Assembly: GCF_030269305.1 (NCBI RefSeq)
Contig: NZ_BSTC01000022.1
Coordinates: 1 to 64,000, forward strand
Length of the DNA stretch: 64,000 bases
Direction: 5' to 3'
Source of the DNA: Kineosporia sp. NBRC 101731
GTDB lineage: Bacteria; Actinomycetota; Actinomycetes; Actinomycetales; Kineosporiaceae
The notes under the pieces are model-generated. The model was not told the DNA's origin. It did not search any database and was given only the letters and a program-made list of their open reading frames with translations. Position numbers and translations under genes: made by a program. Shown one piece after another: positions 8,159-16,398 of this stretch; the stretch's first letter is position 1; each line of letters opens with the position of its first letter.

Positions 8159-8233
8159 TGGCTTAAGCCACTAAGTGGCTTGAGCCAGTTATAGCGACAC
8201 GGCGGGGCGCACGTCAACAAGTGGCTTGAGCCA
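8159..8233. promoter_or_regulatory. Three TGGCTTRAGCCA operators for the GntR regulator
   Basis: A 12-bp palindrome occurs three times in the divergent region: 8159-8170 (TGGCTTAAGCCA, perfect), 8176-8187 and 8222-8233 (both TGGCTTGAGCCA). The second lies just downstream of the leftward -10 element, and the third lies just beyond the leftward -35 and over the gntR upstream region. This is the expected architecture for a KorSA-like GntR repressor that shuts down transfer genes and controls itself. Binding is inferred from symmetry and position. Confidence 0.75.
8188..8217 (-). promoter_or_regulatory. Strong promoter of the leftward AICE operon
   Basis: On the minus strand TTGACG (8217-8212) and TATAAC (8193-8188) are 18 bases apart, close to the housekeeping sigma consensus. 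Operators flank both sides. Transcription would begin near 8180, inside the 8176-8187 operator, so a bound repressor would block initiation directly. Confidence 0.7.
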
Positions 8234-8282
8234 GATGTCCTAGACTCCCGATCCCGGGACCGAACGGAGAGGTCAACCACCC

Positions 8283-9056
8283 ATGAGTACGCAGCGCGAA
8301 CAGCCCCCCAGCCGTCGCATCGCCGACGTCCTGCGTCGGGCTATCGCGGACGGCACCTACCAGGAGGGCGACAAGCTGCCCTCCGAACGTGTCCTGGCCT
8401 CCACCTACGGATCGGCCCGCAACACGGCTCGCGAGGCGGTCAACATCCTGGCCACCGAAGGCCTGGTCGACGTGCGCCACGGCAGCGGCGCGTACGTGCG
8501 CAAGCAGGTCAAGATGATCCGCCTCGGAGCCGAGCGCTACAGCGAGAGCACGCGTCGAGAGACCGGCCTCTCACCCTTCCGGGCCGAAGCACTCAAGCAA
8601 GGCAAGACCGTGCGGGTGGACGTGCCCAACATCAGCCGCGTCATTCCGCCGGCCATCGTGGCCGAACGCCTCGCGGTCGACCCCCACACCGAATCCGTTG
8701 TCCAACGCGTAAACCACTACTACGCAGACGATGTGCCCGTTCAGATCGGCATCACATACATCCCGTGGACGATCGTCGAAGGATCCGTCCTGGCCACCGA
8801 CGCCAAGACCGGCACCGGGAGCATCTACGCCCGGTTCGCCGAGCTCGGCCACCAGATCACCAACGTCCGGGAAGAAATCTCTGCCCGGATGCCCCGCCCC
8901 GATGAGGCACAGATCTTGCACACTCCACCTGGCGTCCCCGTCCTCGATGTCGTCCACACCGGCATCGACCAGGACGGAAAACCTTTCGAGGTAACGAACT
9001 TCATCATGCGTTCGGATTTGACCGGGCTCGACTACTCGATGGCTGTAGAGGACTGA
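8283..9056 (+). CDS. GntR-family regulator with UTRA domain (KorSA-like)
   Basis: The 257-residue protein has an N-terminal GntR winged helix (about 7-74; RIADVLRRAIADGTY, LPSERVLASTYGSARNTARE) and a C-terminal UTRA ligand-binding domain (about 95-250). In AICEs the equivalent KorSA-type protein represses transfer and excision until induced. A TAGACT -10-like element at 8241-8246 overlaps the third operator region, which fits autoregulation. It faces the leftward operon and is followed nine bases later by a GNAT gene. The family is clear; the ligand is not known. Confidence 0.85.
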   Translation: MSTQREQPPSRRIADVLRRAIADGTYQEGDKLPSERVLASTYGSARNTAREAVNILATEGLVDVRHGSGAYVRKQVKMIRLGAERYSESTRRETGLSPFRAEALKQGKTVRVDVPNISRVIPPAIVAERLAVDPHTESVVQRVNHYYADDVPVQIGITYIPWTIVEGSVLATDAKTGTGSIYARFAELGHQITNVREEISARMPRPDEAQILHTPPGVPVLDVVHTGIDQDGKPFEVTNFIMRSDLTGLDYSMAVED

Positions 9057-9065
9057 TCACGCGAC

Positions 9066-9590
9066 ATGGCAGACAACCCCACATCCCGAATCCGCCCCCG
9101 CACCGCCGATGACCTCCCCGCCCTGGGCGATCTCCTGGTCCGCGTCCACGAACTCGACGGCTACCCCGTCGAAGGCGTCGCCGACCCCATCGCCTGGCTC
9201 AAGTCCGACAACGAGCTAGCCGCACTCACCGCCGAGAAAGACGGCCAGGTCGTGGGCCACGTCATGCTCAGCTACCCAACCGACGCCGACGCCGCCGCGA
9301 CCGAGTGGGCCGAGCGCGAGGACGAACCACGGGATGCCATCGCGGTGCTCGGCCGGCTGTTCATCGCGCCTGAAGCACGCGGGGAACGGCTAGGCGCGCG
9401 GCTCACCGACTCAGCCACTGAGATTGCCCGCAAGCTCGGCCGGCGCGCGGTGCTCGACGTGATGGCCAAGGACAAGGCGGCCATCCGGACCTACGAAAAA
9501 CTCGGGTGGGAACGCATCGCCGCGATCAAGCACACCTTCGGCGACGGCCAGAGCGTCCCGGCCTACGCCTATGTCTCACCGCTGGAGTAA
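9066..9590 (+). CDS. GNAT family N-acetyltransferase
   Basis: This 174-residue protein has the GNAT fold. Beta-4 and motif A read AVLGRLFIAPEARGERLG, with the RGxRLG pyrophosphate-binding turn at about 105-111, followed by a helix and a late KLGWERI strand. It would acetylate an amine with acetyl-CoA. It sits nine bases after the GntR gene and is probably co-transcribed. NUDIX or GNAT genes commonly sit next to the regulator in AICEs. The substrate cannot be told from sequence. Confidence 0.8.
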   Translation: MADNPTSRIRPRTADDLPALGDLLVRVHELDGYPVEGVADPIAWLKSDNELAALTAEKDGQVVGHVMLSYPTDADAAATEWAEREDEPRDAIAVLGRLFIAPEARGERLGARLTDSATEIARKLGRRAVLDVMAKDKAAIRTYEKLGWERIAAIKHTFGDGQSVPAYAYVSPLE

Positions 9591-9599
9591 CCCAAAGAC

Positions 9600-9903
9600 T
9601 CCCCTGTCCGCCGGCCTCGTACGGGGCGTGGCCACGAAGGCGTGCAGGGGAAGCGTCGCCGTCCGGGGTCAGGTGCTCCCCTGCCCCGGACGGCGACCAG
9701 CAGGCAGGGCAGTCCGCTACCGGTTCGCACCCACCACCGGACTGCCCGACCAACCGCCCCCACCGCACCGGTGAACCCAAGAGTCCTGGCGCCGTGGGGG
9801 CAACCATCGTGACGCGACTGACCACCCTCCGTCGAGCCGCGTCACGGCAAGAAGGCTCCGGCCGCGTCCGCGCTGATGGCTTACCAGCGCCGGACGCGGC
9901 CGG
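9600..9903 (+). ncRNA. Tandem array of six inverted repeats (structured RNA or single-strand DNA locus)
   Basis: Six consecutive perfect inverted repeats fill this gene-free stretch: 9600-9606/9645-9651 (7 bp), 9655-9668/9684-9697 (14 bp), 9707-9716/9738-9747 (10 bp), 9756-9763/9794-9801 (8 bp), 9808-9816/9838-9846 (9 bp) and 9858-9869/9892-9903 (12 bp, with an inner 6-bp extension). The gaps between hairpins are 3 to 11 bases. A base run in the second loop could also pair with the first right arm, so alternative folds exist. No run of Ts follows, so these are not simple terminators. A structured non-coding RNA, a single-strand replication origin or an sti-like locus are the options. Confidence 0.45.
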
Positions 9904-10046
9904 GGTCTCTGATCGCCGAACGAGCTGCCCGCAACCGATGGGCGGAACCCAACGATTAGCATCGCATTTTCACACGGACAGTTACTTCCTGTTACTCTGA
10001 GCTTCGCAGCAGGTTGATCGCCGCGGTTCATGAACAGCCGGGCCAA

Positions 10047-10559
10047 ATGCGAGGGGGCGCTATCAAGGATTGGGATTGGATTGGAATCTCCGGCCTAATC
10101 CTTTCAGTTGTAGGATTCGCCGTGACAATTTGGCAACTCACCCGCACCAAGAACGCGAGCATCGCAACGCGATCCGCGATTGAGCGCACAGAAAAACGAA
10201 TGGCCTTAAACCACCTACTGACGCTCCTACCTCAGTTGCGACTATCGGAAAACGATCTCGATGTAGCCGTATTCGATAATGACGCACGCTTGGCCATGCG
10301 TGCATTAATGGCCTATTCACATACTGCCGTGGAAATCGCCAATCTCCTCGATCGCCACCCGCAACATGCCACCCTGGCAAAAGAGTTGAAAGACGCCGCC
10401 GGCAAGGCAGCCGAGACCAAGGTCGCTATCGCGGACGCGTCCGCCAAGGCGGGGGTAAAAGGCATGACTAAGAACTTCAGATCCAAAGTAGCCGGACTAT
10501 CTAGCAACTTATCTGGAATTTCAACATTGGTAGCAATTGAAATGGGGCGCGAAAACTGA
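10047..10559 (+). CDS. Unknown membrane-anchored helical protein, AICE cargo
   Basis: The protein (about 170 residues from ATG 10047) has one N-terminal membrane helix (about 10-28, ISGLILSVVGFAVTIW) and a long helical cytoplasmic part. It has no enzyme motif I recognise. A TTG at 10014 is an alternative start; neither has a strong ribosome site. The gene is clearly AT-richer than its surroundings and uses codons rare elsewhere in the window (TTA, ATA), which points to recent transfer. It ends in a TGATG junction with the next gene, so the two act as a pair. Confidence 0.6.
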   Translation: MRGGAIKDWDWIGISGLILSVVGFAVTIWQLTRTKNASIATRSAIERTEKRMALNHLLTLLPQLRLSENDLDVAVFDNDARLAMRALMAYSHTAVEIANLLDRHPQHATLAKELKDAAGKAAETKVAIADASAKAGVKGMTKNFRSKVAGLSSNLSGISTLVAIEMGREN

Positions 10560-10951
10560 TGCAAGCATTAACAACCAACCAGCGCCTTGCCCTCATCAAC
10601 CGACTCCATCAGTTGGTTAAAGACAAAAAGATCATATGGGATCCTGAAGAAGACAGCGACTATGAGTTCTTTGCCACCCTCGAGAAATTTACATACACAC
10701 TGACGTGTCGCGACAAGGACGATTCCTACCCGTTCAGCCTGGAAGTTTATGGCAGAGAAGCCCAGCGAACATTTGACCTTATCAACACTGAAGATGAATC
10801 GCTTCCAGAGCTTATGAGGACCGAGCTACGCGACCTTTACATGACAGTAAAGAAGGTGACACTTGCTTACGAGAATTTAACCCAGCAACTTTTCAGCGAG
10901 TTGGGACTTGAAGCACCACCGAGGGTCGAAGACGAGAAACCTCCCTTGTGA
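10559..10951 (+). CDS. Unknown acidic protein coupled to the membrane-anchored cargo protein
   Basis: This 130-residue soluble protein has many acidic residues and an alternating helical and strand pattern. The N-terminal half looks beta-rich (about 40-75) and the C-terminal half helical (about 80-115). Its ATG shares bases with the upstream stop (TGATG). No homologous family comes to mind. A two-gene membrane-plus-soluble unit in the cargo zone of a mobile element is a common form for defence or exclusion modules, but this is only context. Confidence 0.55.
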   Translation: MQALTTNQRLALINRLHQLVKDKKIIWDPEEDSDYEFFATLEKFTYTLTCRDKDDSYPFSLEVYGREAQRTFDLINTEDESLPELMRTELRDLYMTVKKVTLAYENLTQQLFSELGLEAPPRVEDEKPPL

Positions 10952-11035
10952 CCCCATGGGATCAATGTACTACTGCCAAACTAGCAGGGAATCAACAAAG
11001 GGGAATTACCCCCAAATCTTCTGTTCGGCAAGTAA

Positions 11036-12238
11036 TTATTTCCCATCAGGAACCAAGCGTTCAACAAGCATCTTAAGCAAATCGACTTCGGATTCCGTCG
11101 GTGCAGCCTTGCTCTCCAGGGGTTCGGATCGAAAAAGAGTCTCTCCAAAAGTCGCGAGCAGGCGTGCACGCTCAGCAGGCGTCATCTCGGCAGTGTAAGC
11201 ACGGATGGTATTTAGGCGCACTTCAATCTTTGCCGACTCACTACTTGCGTTTGTGTGGCGTGATCCCTGCCTAGCGAAGTAGAAAGCCAAAGCCACGAGC
11301 GGGGCAAAAATGAAATACTTGTGCAATGCAGATGTCCATGAACCTTCATCCGGGCGAGCTAAAATCTCCCAAATTCCGAAAATTGTCACGGCCAGAACGA
11401 GAACTACTGCCGCGGCATGCCATTTGAAAGCCCTCTTCCTTTCCTCTCCTGCAAACTTCTGAAAGTATTCCGCCATCCCGGCCAGGCCCGAATCGCCAGC
11501 AGCACGTTTAGCGTCCCGGGCTGCTTCCTTGGCCTCCGCAAGAGTGGAAAGAAGTCGGATCTCTTCTGGACGAGCAAGAGTCTCCGCCATCTCAATTATC
11601 CGCTGACATTGATCGTTCAAATCTTGGCCCCTGGCCACACTAAGAGGATCGCCCTTAACTGCGACTGAGACTGAGAATGCATACTGCGTACGCCGGTTAG
11701 GCGTGAGACTTTTGAGAGCCCTGCATAGGTAAAGCGTCCACAACAGGATTTTGTCATCCTCGGCCGTCGGAGAGATTTCATCCAATGCTAAGTTTATTAT
11801 AGCCAATTGCGGGGTATGCATACTACTTGGATGCGAAGCCAAACTACCAACTTCCTTCTCTGGATTAATTTTGATTGCCGCAAGCATTTGCCTCTCCGGT
11901 AGGGTTACTAACAGCCCAGGATCTGCAATTTCGCAAAATCTATCTAATGCTTCAAGGGAAGCTAATGCCAAAATCTTCAACGGATGCGTGTCATTCTCTG
12001 AAGCGTTCCATTGTTCGTGCAGCAGCTTGCTGCTAACGAGGACTTCTCTAATCCAATCCTCAAATGAGGAAGCTTGCACTTCTTCTATCTCGTAGGGTGC
12101 CACAGCATCCACCGTCCCCTGTCTTGTGTACTGCCTAAAGCGTTGGCCGAGCGGAGCGATCCTACGGCCGAGACGGGCCCGGAAGGGAGGGCCGACACCT
12201 TGATCTTTTGCGACCACCGTCTCCATCCAGCCGCGCAC
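11036..12238 (-). CDS. Unknown large protein with C-terminal membrane hairpin, AICE cargo
   Basis: The 400-residue product has a mostly helical N-terminal region of about 260 residues. Two membrane segments follow (about residues 278-298 and 315-332), then a short helical tail. A charged stretch before the membrane hairpin (about 235-275) could be coiled coil. The longest frame starts with GTG at 12238; ATG at 12226 is also possible and neither has a good ribosome site. It is AT-rich like the convergent pair at 10047-10951, and its start lies close to the right attachment site. I do not recognise a family. Confidence 0.58.
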   Translation of the reverse strand: MRGWMETVVAKDQGVGPPFRARLGRRIAPLGQRFRQYTRQGTVDAVAPYEIEEVQASSFEDWIREVLVSSKLLHEQWNASENDTHPLKILALASLEALDRFCEIADPGLLVTLPERQMLAAIKINPEKEVGSLASHPSSMHTPQLAIINLALDEISPTAEDDKILLWTLYLCRALKSLTPNRRTQYAFSVSVAVKGDPLSVARGQDLNDQCQRIIEMAETLARPEEIRLLSTLAEAKEAARDAKRAAGDSGLAGMAEYFQKFAGEERKRAFKWHAAAVVLVLAVTIFGIWEILARPDEGSWTSALHKYFIFAPLVALAFYFARQGSRHTNASSESAKIEVRLNTIRAYTAEMTPAERARLLATFGETLFRSEPLESKAAPTESEVDLLKMLVERLVPDGK

Positions 12239-12375
12239 TGGTCGATCAGTTTAAGCGTCGACGAGTAGCCCCCCATGGCTGCGCCAATTAGAAGAGAACG
12301 CTCCCTGCCCCGTTTTTGCCCCCATTGACAAGCAACGGCGGGTTTCTGCAGTTCAGGACGCACTTTAGGCGCGGT

Positions 12376-12417
12376 TTCGTAATGAGCAGGTCATCGGTTC
12401 GAGTCCGATAGGTGGCT
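12376..12417 (+). other. attR: 3' part of a tRNA-Thr(CGT) gene
   Basis: The sequence reads as the anticodon loop (TTCGTAA), the 3' side of the anticodon stem, the variable loop, a complete T arm (ATCGG, TTCGAGT, CCGAT) and the 3' acceptor strand AGGTGGC plus discriminator T. The D arm and 5' acceptor strand are not present upstream, so this is a fragment and not a gene. AICEs insert at the 3' end of tRNA genes and leave such a copy at the far end. The intact tRNA-Thr should lie to the left of this window. Confidence 0.78.
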
Positions 12418-12422
12418 CAGGC

Positions 12423-12457
12423 AAAGCCCGAGATCAGAACCCTGATCTCGGGCTTTT
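12423..12457 (+). terminator. Rho-independent terminator behind the tRNA fragment
   Basis: A perfect 15-bp stem (12423-12437 with 12442-12456) with a four-base loop ends in TTTT. It is probably the original terminator of the chromosomal tRNA-Thr gene, displaced from it by the element. Confidence 0.85.
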
Positions 12458-12581
12458 CTGCGTGGTTGCAGCCGGTGGAACCTCTCGGGCTCCGCGACCT
12501 ACCTACAAGTCGAGGTCAGGACAAATCCGGAGCCGGCGCTCGTGAAAGACCGGCGCGGCCTGGATCGCGTCCGGCAAGGCC

Positions 12582-13085
12582 GTGGGTCGGTTCTTGATGA
12601 CCCATCGGAGAAAAAGCAGCCAGGTGAGCCAGCGCATGGCCCACGAGCTCGGACACCTGGTGCTGCATTCCAATACTCTGGGGAGCGATGATCTTGAAGC
12701 CGAGGCGAATGCCTTCGCGGCCGAGTTCCTCATGCCGGCGGAGCTGGTGCGACCCTCATTGCGCAACCTGAAGCTCGGGCGGTTGCTCGACCTCAAACGT
12801 GAGTACGGCGTCTCCATGCAGGCGCTGGTCGAGCGGGCCTACCAGCTTGACCTCCTGAGCCCCACGCAGCGAACCAGCACCTACAAACTGCTCAGCGCCA
12901 AGGGCTGGAGAACCCGCGAACCCGGCAGTGATGAAATCGCCCCCGAAGTAACCGCCCTGGCCCAGGCAATTGGTCAGAGCCTGAGCAGTCGTGGGCTCAG
13001 CCCGGCAGAGGTCGCCAGCATCGCCGGCTTCTCCGACGCCCGGCACAACAGTCTCTTCCTCCCGATCGGCCTTCGCGCGGTCTGA
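12582..13085 (+). pseudogene. Truncated ImmA/IrrE-type metallopeptidase
   Basis: The frame contains the HExxH zinc-peptidase motif (AHELGHLVLH, about residues 20-29) and the downstream EAEANAFAAEFLMP segment that supplies the third ligand of ImmA/IrrE (DUF955) enzymes. These normally follow an N-terminal XRE helix-turn-helix and about 100 further residues, all missing here. An in-frame stop lies at 12543 and the region upstream of the motif does not match the family. It begins about 120 bases after attR, so it looks like a leftover from earlier mobile-element activity. Confidence 0.7.
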
Positions 13086-13106
13086 GCGGTCCAGACATCA
13101 TCGCTC

Positions 13107-14003
13107 TCAGAGTGCTAATCCCAGCACCCGCTGATGCTCACGCCGGTACCGCCCCGGCGAAACCCCGAACTCCCGTCGAAAAGCATTGGAAAAAGCGAAC
13201 TCCGAAGAATACCCCACCTGACCTGCGATCCCGGCCAGCAGCGTGTCCGTGTCACACAGCAACTGCGCGGCCCGGGTCAGGCGCTGGGTGGTGAGGTAGG
13301 CCATGGGGGAGGTGCCGGTCTGGGCCACGAACCGGCGACCGAAAGCCGTGCGGGACAGCCCCGCCCGGGCGCTGAGCTGGTCGACGGTCCAGGGGGTTTG
13401 GGGGTTGTCGTGGATCGCGCTCAAAGCTGCCGCGATCCCGGCGTCGTCGATCTCGAACAGGGGCTCGTGCCAGGCTCTCAGCGCGTGCACCAGGATCAGG
13501 TCGATCAGGGCCGTGCGGGTCAGGCTGGTGCCGGCCTGACGCTCGCTGATGTCCCGGCCCAGCACCGTGATCAGTGCGGACAGTTCCGGATGCTGGGCCG
13601 GGTCGGGCGAGACCACCATCAGGTCGGGGAGGTTGCGCAGGAACGGGTGCAGGTGGCCACGCCCCAGGCGGTAGGCGCCGCACAGGCATTCGATGTCGAA
13701 CGTGCTCGAGGGCGGTGGCGGGGCCTGCGCCTCCAGCTTCATCAGCGGCAGCTCACGCAGCATACGGGGCCGCAGACTGAGGCCGTGCTCGGCACCGCTG
13801 GGGATGAGCACGATGTCACCGGCGTTCAGCAACTGGGGCTCGCCGGCGGCGGCGATCAGCCACGCCGATCCGGAAAGTACCGCGTGGAAGCCGATTCCCT
13901 CGAAGCTGTCGAACCGCATGCCCCAGCCGCGCGAACCACCGAACCAGCGCGCACCGGCCTCGCCGATCCGGGCACCGCCCAGAGCCACACTGACCAGGTC
14001 CAT
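13107..14003 (-). CDS. AraC family transcriptional regulator, cupin N-terminal domain
   Basis: This 298-residue regulator has an N-terminal cupin-type sensor domain (AraC_binding_2-like; DIVLIPSGAEHGLSL at about 65-79). Its C-terminus has the two AraC helix-turn-helices: WTVDQLSARAGLSRTAFGRR and the conserved GYSSEFAFSNAFRREFGVSP. It would bind a small molecule and activate or repress a nearby promoter. The acyl-CoA-dehydrogenase-like gene lies 157 bases upstream on the same strand and is a possible target, but no operator is obvious. Confidence 0.85.
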   Translation of the reverse strand: MDLVSVALGGARIGEAGARWFGGSRGWGMRFDSFEGIGFHAVLSGSAWLIAAAGEPQLLNAGDIVLIPSGAEHGLSLRPRMLRELPLMKLEAQAPPPPSSTFDIECLCGAYRLGRGHLHPFLRNLPDLMVVSPDPAQHPELSALITVLGRDISERQAGTSLTRTALIDLILVHALRAWHEPLFEIDDAGIAAALSAIHDNPQTPWTVDQLSARAGLSRTAFGRRFVAQTGTSPMAYLTTQRLTRAAQLLCDTDTLLAGIAGQVGYSSEFAFSNAFRREFGVSPGRYRREHQRVLGLAL

Positions 14004-14160
14004 GCCCGCGATTCTAGGCCGATAACCACCTGGACCGACCGCGTCCTCACTCTCGCTCGAACAAGAGCCGACAGGGAAGGTTTACATGATCACGGACGAC
14101 GTGGGTGACACTCCCACGAGTCGCCGCCCGGGCCACAAGCACCCGGGGCACACGCGCTGG

Positions 14161-15222
14161 TCAGGCCGGGGCCAGCACCGCCTCGGACCGCTCGGCCGCC
14201 AGGTACGTGTTCAGGATCGGATGCCGCCCGGCCACCGCGATATCACGCCAGAACCTCTGCAGCGTGCTGGATTTCGCGAAACCGCGGGTTCCCCCCAGGT
14301 CCAGCATCAGCTCGACGGCCGCGCGGCAGTCCCGGGACGCCTCCGCCAGTTCCCGCACCAGTCGCGGGCCATCGGTTTCGGGTATGTCCTCGGAATCGAC
14401 CAGTGCAGCCACGGCCAGCATGGCCTGCTCGGCCCGGTTCGTCAGCCGGGTCGCCTCGGCCAGCCAGTACCGGGCTCCGGACGACTCCCCCATCCGCGTG
14501 TACGCGGTCATATAGGGCTTACGGTCCGACGCGAACAGGTCCTCGATCACGCTGAGCGCACCCCGCGTGGCCCCGACCACCGGCGCCAGCACGGTGAGAC
14601 CGAAGTACAACCGGTCCGAGAGCGGGCCGGGCAGCGGCATCGGAGCGATGAGTTCCTCGGGCACCAGCACGCCGTCGGCAACCAGCGTGTGGCTCCCGGT
14701 ACCTCGCATCCCGGCCATGTCCCAGGTGTGCAGCACCTTCAGCTCGGCCGTGGGAACCAGGGCTATCGAGAAGACGTCCGCGTCGAGCACACCGACCCCG
14801 GCCCAGGTCGCGTCCTCACAACCGGACACGCTCTTCCAGGAACCCGTCACCCGCACACCGTCGGCACCACGTTCTGCCCGCCCGGAGGGAACCCCCGTGC
14901 CACAGGCCTGCACCTGATCGAACCCATCGGGCAGCGCATCCCCGAAAGCTTTCTTCGCCAGGGTTTTCGTCACCGCGTTCGTGCCCACGTTCCAGCTGGT
15001 CGACGGGCAGGCCGACGCCAGCTCGGCGAGCCGCCGCACCGTGGTCACGGCCCCGGCGCCCCGGCTGAGCGTGAGATCGGCCCGCACGGCCTCGACACTC
15101 TCCGCCACCGGGCGCCCCTGGGCCTCGGTCTCGGCAGCATGCTCGGCAAGGATCTTCAGTTCTGAGCTCGTCACCCTCCCGAGCCAACCAGCGAACGCGG
15201 GTGCCGTGAATACGCAGGACAC
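14161..15222 (-). CDS. Acyl-CoA dehydrogenase-like flavoprotein
   Basis: The protein (353 residues from GTG 15222, or 337 from GTG 15174) has the acyl-CoA dehydrogenase layout: a helical N-terminal domain, a middle beta domain (VRVTGSWKSVSGCEDATW, then DMAGMRGTGSHTL), and a C-terminal helical bundle (ASRDCRAAVELMLDLGG, LQRFWRDIAVAGRH). The ending resembles the flavin-dependent hydroxylase branch (DszC/HsaA-like) more than fatty-acid dehydrogenases, so it may need a flavin reductase partner. None is visible nearby. The substrate is unknown. Confidence 0.75.
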   Translation of the reverse strand: MSCVFTAPAFAGWLGRVTSSELKILAEHAAETEAQGRPVAESVEAVRADLTLSRGAGAVTTVRRLAELASACPSTSWNVGTNAVTKTLAKKAFGDALPDGFDQVQACGTGVPSGRAERGADGVRVTGSWKSVSGCEDATWAGVGVLDADVFSIALVPTAELKVLHTWDMAGMRGTGSHTLVADGVLVPEELIAPMPLPGPLSDRLYFGLTVLAPVVGATRGALSVIEDLFASDRKPYMTAYTRMGESSGARYWLAEATRLTNRAEQAMLAVAALVDSEDIPETDGPRLVRELAEASRDCRAAVELMLDLGGTRGFAKSSTLQRFWRDIAVAGRHPILNTYLAAERSEAVLAPA

Positions 15223-15327
15223 CCGCGTCCATCAGCAATCCGACGCCTCGGGCCGGTGCATCCAGCAGTGCGTTCTTCGCCCGATTCCCGATTGTGCGGC
15301 GGCCGCGTCCCTCAGCAGAATCGGAAC

Positions 15328-16398
15328 ATGAGGATCACCGCTGATCAGGCCCTGGCCTGGCGTCTGGAACGACAGTTCCTGAGCCCGCGGGAAAATGTCT
15401 CCCGGGCCGACATCGTGCGGCGCCTCGGCGGAGTGCAGAGCCAGGTGGCGTCAGCCGCGGAGACCTCGATCGCCACGCGGCAGCAGACTCCCGGCGCCGC
15501 CTCTCCCGAGAACGACGCACTGATCAGGACCTGGGCGATGCGTGGCACGTTGCACCTGTGCCACAGCAGCCAGCTGGCCGATGTGCTGTCGCTGCTCGCG
15601 GCCTCCCGCACCTGGACAAAACCTAGCTGGCAGAAAACCTTCGGCGCCACACCGGACGAGATCGACCAGCTCGCCGAGGCGGTGCGGGAGCTCCTCGGTG
15701 ACGGCAACCCCATGACCCGCGACGAACTGGTGACGTGTCTCGTCGCGGAGAGCCGTTTCGCCGACCTGGAGACCGAACTTCGTTCTGGGTGGGGCGCTCT
15801 GCTCAAACCCCTGGCCTGGCAGGGAGCTTTGTGCCACGGGCCGGCGCGTGGCTCCCGCATCACTTTCACCACCCCGTCCGCCCTGATTCCCGGCTGGTCC
15901 GGGCTGCCCTCCCCAGACGACGCGGCGCCCTCGGTGATCACTACCTACCTGGGCGCTTTCGGACCGGCCCCGGCAACGACCTTCGACAACTGGCTGATCC
16001 GCGGTGTCACCCGCAAGAGCATGCTGCGGAGCTGGTTCACGGGGATGGGCGACCGGCTGACCGAGGTCTCGGTGGACGGGCAGAGCGCGTTCGTGCTGAG
16101 TGAGCACGCCGACGAACTCGCCGCGACGAAGCCGAGCCGGGCGGTGCATCTGCTCGGCCCGTTCGACGCCTACGTGCTGGGCGCGACCACGAAAGACACC
16201 TGGATGCTCCCCGCCGAGCACCGCGATCGGATCAGCCGGGCGGCGGGCTGGATCGCCCCGGTGATCCTCTCCGGCGGACGCGTGGTGGGCACCTGGGAGC
16301 TGGAGCACGGCGACGTCGTGACCGAGTTCTTTCCCGGTGAGAAGGTGCTGTCGCGCCGGGCCCTGGCGGCCGAGGTGGACCGGGTCACCGGTCATTGA
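15328..16398 (+). CDS. Winged-helix DNA-binding protein, AlkZ-like (HTH_42)
   Basis: This 356-residue protein fits the AlkZ/HTH_42 family: an opening MRITADQALAWRLERQFL, a GGVQSQVASAAETSIATR segment and a GTLHLCHSSQL motif. AlkZ is a DNA glycosylase that unhooks azinomycin interstrand crosslinks, and relatives act on other bulky or alkylated bases. Most family members are uncharacterised. The ATG at 15328 begins at the conserved family start. The gene stands alone between an oxidase and the conserved block, so the damage it repairs cannot be told. Confidence 0.75.
   Translation: MRITADQALAWRLERQFLSPRENVSRADIVRRLGGVQSQVASAAETSIATRQQTPGAASPENDALIRTWAMRGTLHLCHSSQLADVLSLLAASRTWTKPSWQKTFGATPDEIDQLAEAVRELLGDGNPMTRDELVTCLVAESRFADLETELRSGWGALLKPLAWQGALCHGPARGSRITFTTPSALIPGWSGLPSPDDAAPSVITTYLGAFGPAPATTFDNWLIRGVTRKSMLRSWFTGMGDRLTEVSVDGQSAFVLSEHADELAATKPSRAVHLLGPFDAYVLGATTKDTWMLPAEHRDRISRAAGWIAPVILSGGRVVGTWELEHGDVVTEFFPGEKVLSRRALAAEVDRVTGH

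Noticed and set aside
9858-9903. Simple rho-independent terminator for the GNAT gene
   Set aside because: The hairpin is strong but has no T-run, lies 270 bases past the stop and is the last of six similar hairpins.
12340-12420. Complete tRNA gene at the AICE right end
   Set aside because: The D arm and 5' acceptor strand that should pair with AGGTGGC are not present upstream; only the 3' part from the anticodon loop is recognisable.
13134-14108. Plus-strand 324-codon frame over the AraC gene
   Set aside because: It is antisense to a well-supported AraC regulator and shows low-complexity composition.
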